Below, piece after piece: positions 18,012-25,735 of a DNA stretch of 64,000 nucleotides. The notes beneath the pieces are model-generated. The model was not told where the DNA came from, did no database searches, and saw only the letters and a list, made by a program, of their open reading frames with translations. The DNA comes from Actinoplanes sp. TBRC 11911 (lineage in GTDB: Bacteria; Actinomycetota; Actinomycetes; Mycobacteriales; Micromonosporaceae): positions 62,001 to 126,000 of the forward strand of contig NZ_JABBNC010000014.1 in assembly GCF_012933445.1 (NCBI RefSeq). The letters are read 5' to 3'. The first letter of the stretch is position 1. Each line of letters begins with the position of its first letter. The translations under genes and the position numbers were made by a program.

Positions 18012-18587
18012 GTGCTGCTCGTGGAGGTCAGAGCGCTCACCCCGCACGCGCTGCACGACGTGCGCGACCTGTTCGGCACCAGCTCGGTCACCCGTGGTTG
18101 CTGGTGCGTGTGGTTCCTGGTTCGCGGCCAGGCGGCCCACGACGGCTGGGGCTCGGTCAACCAGGAACGCTTCGAACACCTGGTCAGCGACGGTGCTGAG
18201 CCGGCCGGGGTCCTGGCGTACGACTCCGAGGGCCGGCCCGTCGGCTGGTGCGCGACCGGCCCGCGCTCCCGGTACGCGCGGGTGCTGCGGTCGCCCCTGA
18301 CGGCCCCGACCCGCGACGCCACCGAGGACGACGCGGTGTGGTTCGTGCCGTGCTTCTACGTCCGCCCAGCTTCTCGCCGCGCCGGCCTGACCCGCCGCCT
18401 GCTCGACGCCGCCGCGGCCGAGGCCACCCGGCACGGCGCCAAGGCCATCGAGGGCTTCCCACTGGCCGGCCCCGGCCCGCACCGCGACGACCGCTACCTG
18501 GGCACCGAGGGCTTGTTCGCGGCGTGCGGTTTCACCGAGGTCGCCCGCCCGTCCCCCCGCCGGGTCGTGATGCGCCGCGAGCTGTAG
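18012..18587 (+). CDS. GNAT-family N-acetyltransferase
   Basis: A ~191-residue GNAT enzyme. It has an N-terminal beta strand with VRDLFGTSSVTRGCWCVWFLV, a central AGVLAYDSEGRPVGWCA, the acetyl-CoA binding region FVPCFYVRPASRRAGLTRRLLDAA (V-x-R-x-x-x-R-x-x-G/A form) and a final AACGFTEVAR. The tryptophan/cysteine-rich start (GCWCVWF) is typical of a subgroup whose substrate is unknown. GTG 18012 is preferred because GGAGG lies at 17996-18000; GTG 18021 is an alternative. Confidence 0.8.
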   Translation: MLLVEVRALTPHALHDVRDLFGTSSVTRGCWCVWFLVRGQAAHDGWGSVNQERFEHLVSDGAEPAGVLAYDSEGRPVGWCATGPRSRYARVLRSPLTAPTRDATEDDAVWFVPCFYVRPASRRAGLTRRLLDAAAAEATRHGAKAIEGFPLAGPGPHRDDRYLGTEGLFAACGFTEVARPSPRRVVMRREL

Positions 18588-18751
18588 CGCGGCCCTCGAA
18601 GAAGGCTTCCTGCCCAGCCTCGGGTGGCGACGTACTCGCGGACCATCCAGTACGACACCGTGGGCACCACTTTCGGCACCGGGCCACCGCCCGGGAACGG
18701 TGACCGCATGCGACCACAGCCCGGAATCACTGGCCCTACCGAGGTGCCTGG

Positions 18752-18966
18752 TCATGTGCTGCGCAGGGCTTCGGTGGGCGGTACTGAGTCGGCCCGGAGT
18801 GCGGGGTACGACCGACGACGGAGCCGATGAGCAGCGAGTAGGCCAGGTCGAGTCCCACTGAAGCCCAGGTCAGTACGACGGCCCGGCCTTGCGTGGTGAC
18901 GAAGACGTTGGTGACGAGCACCCCCAGGATCAGGCCTGTGATGCCGCCGACGACATCAACCTCGAC
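18752..18966 (-). pseudogene. Relic of the C-terminus of a MacB/FtsX-type ABC permease
   Basis: The minus strand reads GGITGLILGVLVTNVF, then VLTWASVGLDLAYSLLIGSVVG, matching the last two membrane segments of MacB-type permeases. One frame change later come SYPALRADSVPPTEALRST and a TGA, the family's usual end (Y-P-A-x-R-A ... P-x-E-A-L-R). The rest of the permease is gone. It shares the neighbourhood with a broken ABC ATPase at 20.0-20.4 kb but probably belonged to a different transporter. Confidence 0.6.
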
Positions 18967-19052
18967 ACACCTGTTCGCCCCGTGTCCCTGGCGCGACGAA
19001 GATCTGCTTGCGCGGTGCCTAATCGGTATTCCCACGACACCTCGCGGGCCCC

Positions 19053-19886
19053 TCAGTGTTCGGTGCTGAAGAACCGTAGCAACAGCGGGCCGACGGTCTG
19101 TGGGTCGACGACGTGGTCCGGCCCCTCGAGGGTCTCCCGTTGAGCGTGGGGTAGTAGGTCTGCAAGCTCGTCGGCTGCGCGGTCGAAGAAGTCCGAGGGC
19201 AGGCCTGCCATATAAGGGACCGTGATCGGCCCTCCGGTAGTGACCAGGACCGGTTGGGTGACCGTTGCCAGTCGATCGGCCGGCAATTGGTAGCGGTTGA
19301 GGAAGACGCTGTCGTGGACCAGCGTGGGCGCGAGGGCGACCGAATGCGCCCAATGCGCCGTCTGCTTGCCTGCCGCTTTCCTGGCCGCGATGTTGTCGTC
19401 GGAGGCGCCGGTCATGCGCATGAACAATTCGAGAACCTCCTCGTCTCGCCCGGCGTCGAAGGCGCGTCGGGTGTCTGCGATGTACTCCTCGAATCGCGGG
19501 CGTATGTCGTCCCCGACCGCGTAGGGCACCTCCCAGACGGCGATCGTGTCGATGGCTGACCCGGCCGCGGCGGCTTCCAGCGCCAGCGCGCCGCCTGAGG
19601 ACGCCCCGAACAGGTGTGCCGAGCCGCCCGCCTCCGCGATCAACGCATCCAGGTCCTCGATCTCCCTTTCCACGGCGTACGGCTCGGTGAAGCCGCTCGC
19701 GCCGCGTCCCCGACGGGCATAGTTGTAGACCGTGAAGTGCTCGGCGAGAGCCGGCGCCAAGGGAGCGTTCTCGGCTCCGTCGTCGAGTGCTCCGCCCACC
19801 AGAATGACGGCCGGACCGCTTCCCTCCCTGTCGTAGGCGATGGTGGTGCCATCGTTTGATGTCACGCGAAAGGCCATCTCGTTCAT
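19053..19886 (-). CDS. Alpha/beta hydrolase
   Basis: A 277-residue alpha/beta-fold hydrolase, intact. N-terminal strands are RVTSNDGTTIAYDREGSGPAV with the oxyanion HG-like VGGALDDG. The nucleophile elbow is LFGASSGGALAL (serine in G-x-S-x-G), an acid residue is likely in the VTTGGPITVPYMAG region, and the catalytic histidine is in LEGPDHVVDP. Similar proteins are often called haloalkane-dehalogenase-like or carboxylesterase, but substrate cannot be told. It is downstream of the decayed ABC/PadR cluster on the same strand; proteins of this type are often found beside PadR-ABC loci. Confidence 0.85.
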   Translation of the reverse strand: MNEMAFRVTSNDGTTIAYDREGSGPAVILVGGALDDGAENAPLAPALAEHFTVYNYARRGRGASGFTEPYAVEREIEDLDALIAEAGGSAHLFGASSGGALALEAAAAGSAIDTIAVWEVPYAVGDDIRPRFEEYIADTRRAFDAGRDEEVLELFMRMTGASDDNIAARKAAGKQTAHWAHSVALAPTLVHDSVFLNRYQLPADRLATVTQPVLVTTGGPITVPYMAGLPSDFFDRAADELADLLPHAQRETLEGPDHVVDPQTVGPLLLRFFSTEH

Positions 19887-19913
19887 CTCACATCTCCGTT
19901 CGAGAGGTTTGTC

Positions 19914-20010
19914 TCAGCGCCTGAGCAGCGTGCCGACGACGGTGATGACAGCACCGGTCAGCAATGCCGCCAACCCAAGACTGGCCAGGCCCGCCAGAGC
20001 CGGGATCAGA
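19914..20010 (-). pseudogene. C-terminal tail of a membrane protein
   Basis: One frame of the minus strand reads LIPALAGLASLGLAALL then TGAVITVVGTLLRR and a TGA at 19914. This is a strongly hydrophobic helix with a basic end, as in the last transmembrane segment of a membrane protein. It is fused without a start to the end of the broken ABC ATPase, implying a deletion of everything between. It could be the remains of the transporter's permease. Confidence 0.5.
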
Positions 20011-20415
20011 AGTCGGCGACGACCTTCCCGTGGTCGATCACCGCGATGCGGTCGGCCAGCTGGTCGGCCTCGTCGAGGTACTGCGTGGTCAGCAACACGG
20101 TGGTGCCCTCGGCGACCATGCCCCTGACGATCTCCCAGACCTGGTTGTTGCTGCGCGGGTCGAGCCCGGTGAGGCTCACCCGGCTCCGCACCGCCCGGGC
20201 GTCACGCACGACGTCGTAGCCGAGCACTTGCGCCTCTCCGGCGTCGGGGCGCAGGAGCGTGGCCAGTATGCGGATCGCGGTGGTTTGCCTGCCCCGTTCG
20301 GACCGAGCACGCCGTACACGCCCCCGGCGCTCACGGCCAGGTCCACGCCGGCGACCGCGTGGGTCGTGCCGAAGCTCTTTTTCAACCCTCTCGTCTCGAT
20401 CGCGAGCTTTCCCAT
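20006..20415 (-). pseudogene. Broken drug-exporter-type ABC ATPase (DrrA-like)
   Basis: From ATG 20415 (with GGGAAGGA upstream) the protein begins [21 protein letters not shown] and reaches the Walker A as LGPNGAGK, where a frame change turns the required T/S into proline. The next frame continues with [21 protein letters not shown], then jumps straight to LDPRSNNQVWEIVRG, TTVLLTTQYLDEADQLAD and IDHGKVVADF. About 110 residues with the signature motif and Walker B are deleted between the two TG sites. DrrA-type ATPases export daunorubicin-like drugs and are often controlled by PadR regulators. Dead gene. Confidence 0.85.
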
Positions 20416-20460
20416 GGGTTCGATTCCTTCCCTCGGTGTTGCGAACGGATTGGTTGAGAG

Positions 20461-20477
20461 CTAGTCAAGTTTGATTA
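20461..20477. promoter_or_regulatory. Palindromic box A1 (probable PadR operator)
   Basis: CTAGTCAAGTTTGATTA contains AGTCAA-N2-TTGATT, an imperfect inverted repeat. It is 46 bp upstream of the ABC ATPase start. Three more copies occur nearby, each in the same relation to the padR/ABC boundary. Confidence 0.6.
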
Positions 20478-20506
20478 CTTGGCCAGAGTGCACGAGGAGG
20501 AAACGT

Positions 20507-20523
20507 CTAGTCAAGGTTGATTA
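20507..20523. promoter_or_regulatory. Palindromic box A2 (probable PadR operator)
   Basis: CTAGTCAAGGTTGATTA differs from box A1 by one base. It overlaps the stop codon of padR and is 46 bp from box A1, which could allow cooperative binding. Confidence 0.55.
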
Positions 20524-21114
20524 GACGCGCATCTTGCGGTGATCGGGGACCGTTCGCCACGAACCCGGATCATCGGCCATGGTGTAGGCGCCCTCAGACA
20601 GTCGTTTGCTCAGGCTCTTCGCCCACTCCAGTTCGGTGCGTGCGTGTCCCGCCCACAGTTCGGCCTGATCGCGGACGTGCTCGGGGGCGTCCCGATTGGG
20701 GTGCTCCCGCCACTTGGCCTGCACTACGAGCTCCGCTTCCAGGCGTGCGACCCGCTCGTTAACCTGCGCGATGGCATCTGTCCTGGTCAGCATGGGCAAC
20801 ATGGCGATGGACGCGTTGAGCATGTCCGCGTCGTTGGTGCGCCGCAGACCGTCGCGGACCAGTTCGACCATCTCGTCACGTCCCCGAGCTGTCGCGCGGT
20901 ACAGAACGCGCTCCGGCCCAGAGTTGCCCGGCTCGGCGTGTTCGGTGAGGAGGCCATCGGCCGCCGCCTTCTTCAGTGCGTGATAAATCGAGCCGGGCTT
21001 GATCTTGGCCCAACTCTCCGCACCCCAGCTCTGCAGTTCGGACCGCACCTGGTAGCCATGCGCGCCGCCGGAGAGGTGCACGATACCGAGTACCAGGAGC
21101 TTCGTCGCCGACAC
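20521..21114 (-). CDS. PadR-family transcriptional regulator
   Basis: A 197-residue regulator. GTG 21114 is the start because GGAGGTGG is placed correctly in front of it; an ATG at 21162 is in frame but is the duplicated start of the ABC ATPase (MERFAIETRGL) fused by the tandem duplication. The winged helix covers residues 1-85 (LLVLGIVHLSGGAHGYQVRSEL, IKPGSIYHALKKAAADGLL, ERVLYRATARGRDEM). The C-terminal half is helical (AQVNERVARLEAELVVQ) and forms the dimer. PadR proteins usually repress a neighbouring drug exporter and respond to its substrate; here that exporter is dead. Four copies of a palindromic box flank it. Confidence 0.9.
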   Translation of the reverse strand: MSATKLLVLGIVHLSGGAHGYQVRSELQSWGAESWAKIKPGSIYHALKKAAADGLLTEHAEPGNSGPERVLYRATARGRDEMVELVRDGLRRTNDADMLNASIAMLPMLTRTDAIAQVNERVARLEAELVVQAKWREHPNRDAPEHVRDQAELWAGHARTELEWAKSLSKRLSEGAYTMADDPGSWRTVPDHRKMRV

Positions 21115-21206
21115 GCGCCCACCTCCGCTCAACCCTCTCGTCTCGATCGCGAACCTTTCCATGGGTTCGATTCCTTCTCTCGGTCTTGCGAACGGATTGG
21201 TAGAGA

Positions 21207-21223
21207 CTAGTCCAGTTTGACTA
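21207..21223. promoter_or_regulatory. Palindromic box B1 (probable PadR operator)
   Basis: CTAGTCCAGTTTGACTA corresponds to box A1. It is upstream of the functional padR start and so is placed for autoregulation. Confidence 0.6.
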
Positions 21224-21252
21224 CTTGGCCAGAGTGCACGAGGGGGAAACGT

Positions 21253-21269
21253 CTAGTCAAGGTTGATTA
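21253..21269. promoter_or_regulatory. Palindromic box B2 (probable PadR operator)
   Basis: CTAGTCAAGGTTGATTA is identical to box A2 and overlaps the stop codon of the truncated padR copy. Confidence 0.55.
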
Positions 21270-21466
21270 GACGCGCATCTTGCGGTGATCGGGGATCGTT
21301 CGCCACGAACCCGGATCATCGGCCATGGTGTAGGCGCCCTCAGACAGTCGTTTGCTCAGGCTCTTCGCCCACTCCAGTTCGGTGCGTGCGTGTCCCGCCC
21401 ACAGTTCGGCCTGATCGCGGACGTGCTCGGGGGCGTCCCGATTGGGGTGCTCCCGCCACTTGGCCT
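21267..21466 (-). pseudogene. Truncated duplicate of the padR 3' end
   Basis: The frame reads AKWREHPNRDAPEHVRDQAE and onward to the same C-terminus (DHRKMRV) as the intact regulator, but starts mid-protein at the duplication junction. Upstream of the junction (21467 onward) the sequence is unrelated, so there is no DNA-binding domain and no start. Confidence 0.9.
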
Positions 21467-21711
21467 TTGACGTCAGGTCGACAGGAGGCCTCCGATGGCC
21501 ACATGGGACTCGGGTGCGATTGGGGTCATCCGCCGACGGAGATCTGCCGGCCTGGGCGTGGATGCGTTGCCGGGTGGCGCCGGGCCGGATCGCTATCCGG
21601 CACGGCGGGCTCGGGAGCCGCGGGGGGCCATCGACGTGGCGGGTGTTCTTCGGGGAGCGGTGGGATGCTGAGGGGCACGTCCGATGCCAACGCCGGAGAG
21701 GACTGATCCCC

Positions 21712-23187
21712 ATGCGACTTACCGCGCACACCCTGGCCAAGCTGCCCGCCGACCTGCCGGTGCCCACATACGACCGAGCCGCGCTGCGGACCGGCATCGT
21801 GCACTTTGGGGTCGGTGGCTTTCACCGCGCGCATCAGGCCATGTATCTGGATCGGCTGATGAGCGAGGGCAAAGCCACGGACTGGGCTATCTGCGGGGTC
21901 GGGGTGATGCCCGCCGACAAGCGCATGCGGGACGTACTCACCAACCAGGACGGGCTCTACACGCTGGTGGTGAAGGCGCCGGACGGCACACTCGACGCCC
22001 GCGTCATCGGGTCGATCAAAGAATATCTGTACGCGCCGGACGATCCGGAGGCGGTCGTCGAGAAGATGTCCGATCCGGACGTGCGGATCGTCTCACTCAC
22101 CGTTACCGAAGGGGGGTACAACTTCAACGCGGTCACCGGGGAATTCATGGCGGACCATCCCGACGTACGCCACGACCTCGCCCCGGGTGCGGTGCCGCGG
22201 ACCACGTTCGGGCTTGTCACGGCGGCCCTGCAACGGCGGCGCGAGCGGGGACTGCCGCCGTTCACGATTATGAGCTGCGACAACATCCAAGGTAACGGGG
22301 ATGCGGCACGGCGCAGCTTCGTCGCGTTCGCCACGCTCAAGGACGCGGGGCTCGGGGCGTACGTGGGAGAGAAGGTGAGTTTCCCGAACAGCATGGTGGA
22401 CCGGATCACGCCGGTGACCACCGACGACGACCGGGAGCTGGTGCGCGGCACGTTCGGGGTGCAGGACGACTGGCCGGTGGTGTGCGAGCCGTTCACGCAG
22501 TGGGCCCTCGAGGACAAATTCGACGAAACCCGGCCCCCGTACGAGGACGCGGGCGTGCAGGTGGTGAGCGACGTCGAGCCGTACGAGCTGATGAAGTTGC
22601 GGCTGCTCAACGCGTCGCACCAGGCGCTGTGTTACTTCGGGTACCTGGCCGGCTACCGGCTTGTGCACGACGTCGCGCAGGATCCGCTGTTCGCGCGGTT
22701 CCTGATGGCGTACATGGAGCGCGAAGCCACCCCGACGCTGGACGAGGTGCCCGGCGTCGACCTCGGCGAATACCGGCGGCAGCTGCTGGAGCGGTTCTCG
22801 AACGCGCAGGTCAGGGACACGGTGGCCCGGCTGTGCGCGGAGAGCTCGGACCGGATTCCGAAGTGGCTGCTTCCGGTGATCCGGCACAATCTGGACAGCG
22901 GCGGCGACATTCTGCGCTCGACCGCGGTGGTGGCGTCGTGGGCCCGGTATGCGGAGGGGGTCGACGAGCACGGCAAGCCGATCGAGGTGGTGGACCGGTT
23001 ACGGGACGACCTGATGGCGACGGCCCAGCAGTACGAGCACGATCCGCTGGCGTTCGTCCGTAACCGAGACCTGTTCGGGGATCTGATCGACAACGAGCGG
23101 TTCGTTTCGACGTATAAATCGGTTTTGTCCAGCCTGCACCACAAGGGGGCACGGGCGACGCTCGAAGATCTAGCCGAGGACCGTTGA
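21712..23187 (+). CDS. Mannitol 2-dehydrogenase-family polyol dehydrogenase
   Basis: A 491-residue enzyme of the long-chain mannitol dehydrogenase family, which oxidises mannitol, arabinitol or related polyols to ketoses with NAD. ATG 21712 follows GGAGAGG. Key blocks are IVHFGVGGFHRAHQAMYLD (dinucleotide binding), SLTVTEGGYNFN, SCDNIQGNGD, the signature FPNSMVDRITPVTTDDD and the catalytic-lysine segment YELMKLRLLNASHQALCYFGYLAG. Length (~490) fits mannitol 2-dehydrogenase better than fructuronate reductase. It differs clearly from the shorter homologue at 2397. A HAD phosphatase converges on it and overlaps by 18 bp; sugar-phosphate dephosphorylation could relate but is unproven. Confidence 0.88.
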   Translation: MRLTAHTLAKLPADLPVPTYDRAALRTGIVHFGVGGFHRAHQAMYLDRLMSEGKATDWAICGVGVMPADKRMRDVLTNQDGLYTLVVKAPDGTLDARVIGSIKEYLYAPDDPEAVVEKMSDPDVRIVSLTVTEGGYNFNAVTGEFMADHPDVRHDLAPGAVPRTTFGLVTAALQRRRERGLPPFTIMSCDNIQGNGDAARRSFVAFATLKDAGLGAYVGEKVSFPNSMVDRITPVTTDDDRELVRGTFGVQDDWPVVCEPFTQWALEDKFDETRPPYEDAGVQVVSDVEPYELMKLRLLNASHQALCYFGYLAGYRLVHDVAQDPLFARFLMAYMEREATPTLDEVPGVDLGEYRRQLLERFSNAQVRDTVARLCAESSDRIPKWLLPVIRHNLDSGGDILRSTAVVASWARYAEGVDEHGKPIEVVDRLRDDLMATAQQYEHDPLAFVRNRDLFGDLIDNERFVSTYKSVLSSLHHKGARATLEDLAEDR

Positions 23188-23817
23188 GAGGCTGACGCCG
23201 GCCGCCGTCGTCAACACCAGGTCGGCGTCGGCGAAACGGGACGCCGGCGTGTACGCGTTCGGGATCGCCACGCACCGTAACCCCGCCGCCCGGGCCGCGG
23301 CCACGCCGTGCGGGGAGTCCTCGAACGCGACCGCCGCCGACCCCTCCAACCCCAGACGGTGCAGCGCCAGCTCGTACACCGCGGGGTCGGGCTTGTGGGC
23401 CGCAACCTCGTCGCCGCAGGCCAGGACGTCGAAACGGTCCAGCAGCCCCACCCGGGAGAGGTTGCCGGTCACCCACGCGGTGGCGGAACTGCTGGCCACC
23501 GCGAGCCGCAACCCGAGCGCGGCACCCTCGCCGAGCCACGCGACGATCCCGGGTGCGGGGGCGAGCGAGCGGTGCAGGCCGTTGCGGTACGCGGTGCGCC
23601 GGGCGTGGCTGGTCGCCCGGTCGTAGCCCTCGCCGACGGCCTGGGCGAGCCGTAAGTACCGCTCCTCGGACACGTCGCCGCCGTGGTCGGCGAAGAAATT
23701 CGTGGCGTCGAGCTCCAGGCCGTGCTGGCGCCACTCGTAGCGCCAGCTCTCCAGCAACGTCGTCTCGGTGTCCATGAGCAGGCCGTCGAAGTCGAACACC
23801 AGGGCTTTGATCGTCAC
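23170..23817 (-). CDS. HAD-superfamily phosphatase (beta-phosphoglucomutase-like)
   Basis: A 215-residue HAD subfamily IA protein. Motif I is FDFDGLLMDTE (nucleophile Asp9, acid/base Asp11), motif II the serine in LAVASSSAT, motif III the lysine in VAAHKPDPAVYE, and motif IV the acidic pair in AFEDSPHGVAAA. A helical cap lies between motifs I and II. Such enzymes dephosphorylate sugar phosphates or act as beta-phosphoglucomutase-like proteins. The Asp+2 residue allows either. Start ATG 23817. Confidence 0.87.
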   Translation of the reverse strand: MTIKALVFDFDGLLMDTETTLLESWRYEWRQHGLELDATNFFADHGGDVSEERYLRLAQAVGEGYDRATSHARRTAYRNGLHRSLAPAPGIVAWLGEGAALGLRLAVASSSATAWVTGNLSRVGLLDRFDVLACGDEVAAHKPDPAVYELALHRLGLEGSAAVAFEDSPHGVAAARAAGLRCVAIPNAYTPASRFADADLVLTTAAGVSLSTVLG

Positions 23818-23833
23818 CGGACCATTCTGCCCG

Positions 23834-24316
23834 TCAGGCGGCCACCCGTTTCACCAGACCGTTCAGGGTGGTCATGGCCCGGTCGACGCGCTCGCTGAGG
23901 GTGAGGGACTCCTCCTGGCGTACGAGACGGCCCCGGGGTTGCTTCTTGCCCCGCAGGTAGAGCGAGCAGGCCAGGTCGGTGCACAGGTATTCGCCGACCG
24001 AGTTGCCGTTGCGCCCGGCCGGGCCGGCCAGCGGCGCGACGAACAGGGTGACGCCGTCCGAGGTGTGCTGGGTGAGGCAGACGCGGCACATGCTGGAGCG
24101 CACCACGCTGGTGCGTTTGCGTTCCGGCTTGCGCAGCACGATCCCGACCGGGCCGGGCACCACGATCACGGCGCGCAGCGGAGCGCCCGGATCGGACCAG
24201 CCGAGGAAGTCCAGATCCTCCCAGGCGAACGCCGGCGGCATCTTGATCCGGGACGCCTCGCCCTTGCTGCAGTTGATCAGAGACGCGCGGATCTGCGCCT
24301 CGGTGAGCGGTTCCAT
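23834..24316 (-). CDS. FBP-family elongation factor G-binding protein
   Basis: A 160-residue protein from ATG 24316 (MEPLTEAQIRASLINCSKGEA). The C-terminal part is the FBP/FusB treble-clef zinc finger: CRVCLTQHTSDGV, then LCTDLACSLYLRGKK, giving a C-x2-C ... C-x4-C set of four ligands. In FusB/FusC the same zinc domain binds EF-G and gives fusidic acid resistance by releasing stalled EF-G; in actinobacteria the role is unproven. Longer in-frame starts lie upstream but are weaker. Divergent from the LPMO gene. Confidence 0.85.
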   Translation of the reverse strand: MEPLTEAQIRASLINCSKGEASRIKMPPAFAWEDLDFLGWSDPGAPLRAVIVVPGPVGIVLRKPERKRTSVVRSSMCRVCLTQHTSDGVTLFVAPLAGPAGRNGNSVGEYLCTDLACSLYLRGKKQPRGRLVRQEESLTLSERVDRAMTTLNGLVKRVAA

Positions 24317-24410
24317 GGCGGTGACGCTAGCTGCCGCACCGCCGCCGGTCAGCCGATTTACCGGCCACATATCGAAAAACTTCACTGCGTCTCTTTACTG
24401 TTAACACTCT

Positions 24411-24424
24411 TCAACATATGTTGA
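24411..24424. promoter_or_regulatory. 14-bp palindrome in the LPMO promoter region
   Basis: TCAACATATGTTGA is a perfect palindrome, 34 bp before the LPMO start and within a short AT-rich stretch (ACTGTTAACACTC just upstream). Likely operator or part of the promoter. Confidence 0.45.
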
Positions 24425-24458
24425 CCCCACGCCGTCCCCCACGGTCGAAGGAGTCCCC

Positions 24459-25208
24459 ATGAGACGCAAGTTCGTCCTTGCCGTGCTCTCCGCGGGCGCG
24501 CTCGCCGCATCCCTGTTCGTCGCGGTCACGCCCGCGCAGGCGCACGGCTACATCTCGTCCCCGCCCAGCCGTCAGGCCAACTGCGCCAGCGGCGCGGTCT
24601 CCGGCTGCGGCGACATCGTCTACGAACCGCAGAGCGTGGAAGCACCGAAAGGCTCGACCCAGTGCAACGGCGGCGGCAGCCGGTTCGCCGTGCTCAACGA
24701 CAACAGCAAGAACTGGCCGGCCGCGAGCGTCGGGCAGACCGTCACGTTCAACTGGGTGCTCACCGCCCGGCACTCCACCAGCACGTGGGAGTACTTCATC
24801 GGCGGCACGCTGCTGGCCTCCTTCAACGACGGCGGCGCGCAACCCGGCGCCACCAAGCAGCACACGGTCAGCATGCGCGGCTTCACCGGCCGGCAGACCG
24901 TGCTGGCCCGCTGGAACATCGCCGACACGACAAACGCGTTCTACTCGTGCGTCGACCTGAACATCGGCGGCGGGGGTGGCAGCACGCCGCCGCCGACCAC
25001 CCCGCCCACCACGCCGCCGACGACCCGTCCGCCGACGACGCCGCCCACGACCACGCCGCCGGCCACCGGCACCTGGCGGGCCGGCACCGCCTACGCGGTG
25101 GGCAGCACGGTCACCTACAACGGGGTCACCTACCGCTGCCGGCAGGCGCACACCGCGATCGCCGGGTGGGAACCGCCGAACGTCCCGGCCCTGTGGGAAC
25201 GCGTCTAA
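24459..25208 (+). CDS. AA10 lytic polysaccharide monooxygenase with a CBM5/12 chitin-binding module
   Basis: A 249-residue secreted enzyme. The signal peptide ends in TPAQA, leaving His29 as residue 1 of the mature protein (HGYISSPPSRQ), the first copper ligand of the histidine brace; the second is the His in LTARHSTSTWEYF. Cysteines are present (ANCAS, SGCGD, QCNG, FYSCVD). The AA10 domain ends around residue 198, followed by a Thr/Pro linker (STPPPTTPPTTPPTT) and a CBM5/12 module (TWRAGTAYAVGSTVTYNGV...HTAIAGWEPPNVPALWERV). Such enzymes oxidatively cleave crystalline chitin or cellulose. ATG 24459 follows GAAGGAG. Its end overlaps the next gene by 16 bp. Confidence 0.93.
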   Translation: MRRKFVLAVLSAGALAASLFVAVTPAQAHGYISSPPSRQANCASGAVSGCGDIVYEPQSVEAPKGSTQCNGGGSRFAVLNDNSKNWPAASVGQTVTFNWVLTARHSTSTWEYFIGGTLLASFNDGGAQPGATKQHTVSMRGFTGRQTVLARWNIADTTNAFYSCVDLNIGGGGGSTPPPTTPPTTPPTTRPPTTPPTTTPPATGTWRAGTAYAVGSTVTYNGVTYRCRQAHTAIAGWEPPNVPALWERV

Positions 25209-25735
25209 TCGCGCTGGTCCTGCTGCTCGTGGTCTCCGGATGCACCCCGCGTCCGGAGACCACGCCGGCACAGGCGAACAACGCGACCGACGTCATGTTC
25301 CTGCAGATGGGCCTCGCACAGATCGACGAGGGCGACGACCTGGCCACGCTGGTCGCTCAGCGTGCCGAAGACCCCGCCTTGCGCACGCTCGCCACCGATC
25401 TCGGCGGGCAGTGGCGCGAGGAGGACGGCACCATGCGCCGCTGGCTGCTGGGCTGGCAGCAGCCGCTGACCCCGGGCCCCGGCACCGACCACGCCGGCCA
25501 CGGCCATCTGCACACGCTGCGGCCCGCCGATCTGGCCGACCTCAAAAGCCGGAAATCAGACTTCGACCGTACGGCCGTCGGTCTGCTCCTGAGTCACCTG
25601 GGCAACTGTGTCGAGACCAGCCGGATGGAGTCCGCCGGTGGCGCCTACCCACCGGCCCGCGCGCTGGCCCGCACGATCACCGAGAGGCGGCAGTCGCAGG
25701 TGCGCGCCCTGCTCACGATGGCGGCGAGTGGCTGA
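25193..25735 (+). CDS. DUF305-domain lipoprotein
   Basis: A 180-residue protein with an N-terminal lipoprotein signal (ALVLLLVVSGC, lipobox cysteine at residue 17) and then a DUF305-type four-helix region (NNATDVMFLQMGLAQIDEG... LATLVAQRAEDPALRTLATDL... QWREEDGTMRRWLLGW... GLLLSHLGNCVETSRMESAGG). DUF305 proteins are secreted, ferritin-like and often linked to copper; the usual HM..H metal site is partly altered here. GTG 25193 is inside the last codons of the LPMO gene (16-bp overlap), so translation is coupled and a role linked to the copper enzyme is plausible. Function unproven. Confidence 0.8.
   Translation: MGTRLIALVLLLVVSGCTPRPETTPAQANNATDVMFLQMGLAQIDEGDDLATLVAQRAEDPALRTLATDLGGQWREEDGTMRRWLLGWQQPLTPGPGTDHAGHGHLHTLRPADLADLKSRKSDFDRTAVGLLLSHLGNCVETSRMESAGGAYPPARALARTITERRQSQVRALLTMAASG

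Larger units (their letters stand above)
20383..20720 (-). repeat. Tandem duplication, copy 1
   Basis: This ~337-bp segment recurs at 21130-21466 with a few substitutions and a one-base length difference. It spans the first codons of the ABC ATPase, the promoter region, and the last ~66 codons of the PadR regulator. Confidence 0.9.
21130..21466 (-). repeat. Tandem duplication, copy 2
   Basis: Second copy of the unit at 20383-20720. It carries the first codons of an ABC ATPase at 21130-21162, the promoter region, and a truncated PadR C-terminus. Sequence identity is high, so the duplication is fairly recent. Confidence 0.9.

Noticed and set aside
18588-18751. Small frames after the GNAT gene
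   Set aside because: No protein pattern or start context; probably plain intergenic DNA.
21115-21162. ATG 21162 as the padR start
   Set aside because: Those codons are the duplicated first codons of the ABC ATPase, and GTG 21114 has a good ribosome-binding site and the family N-terminus.
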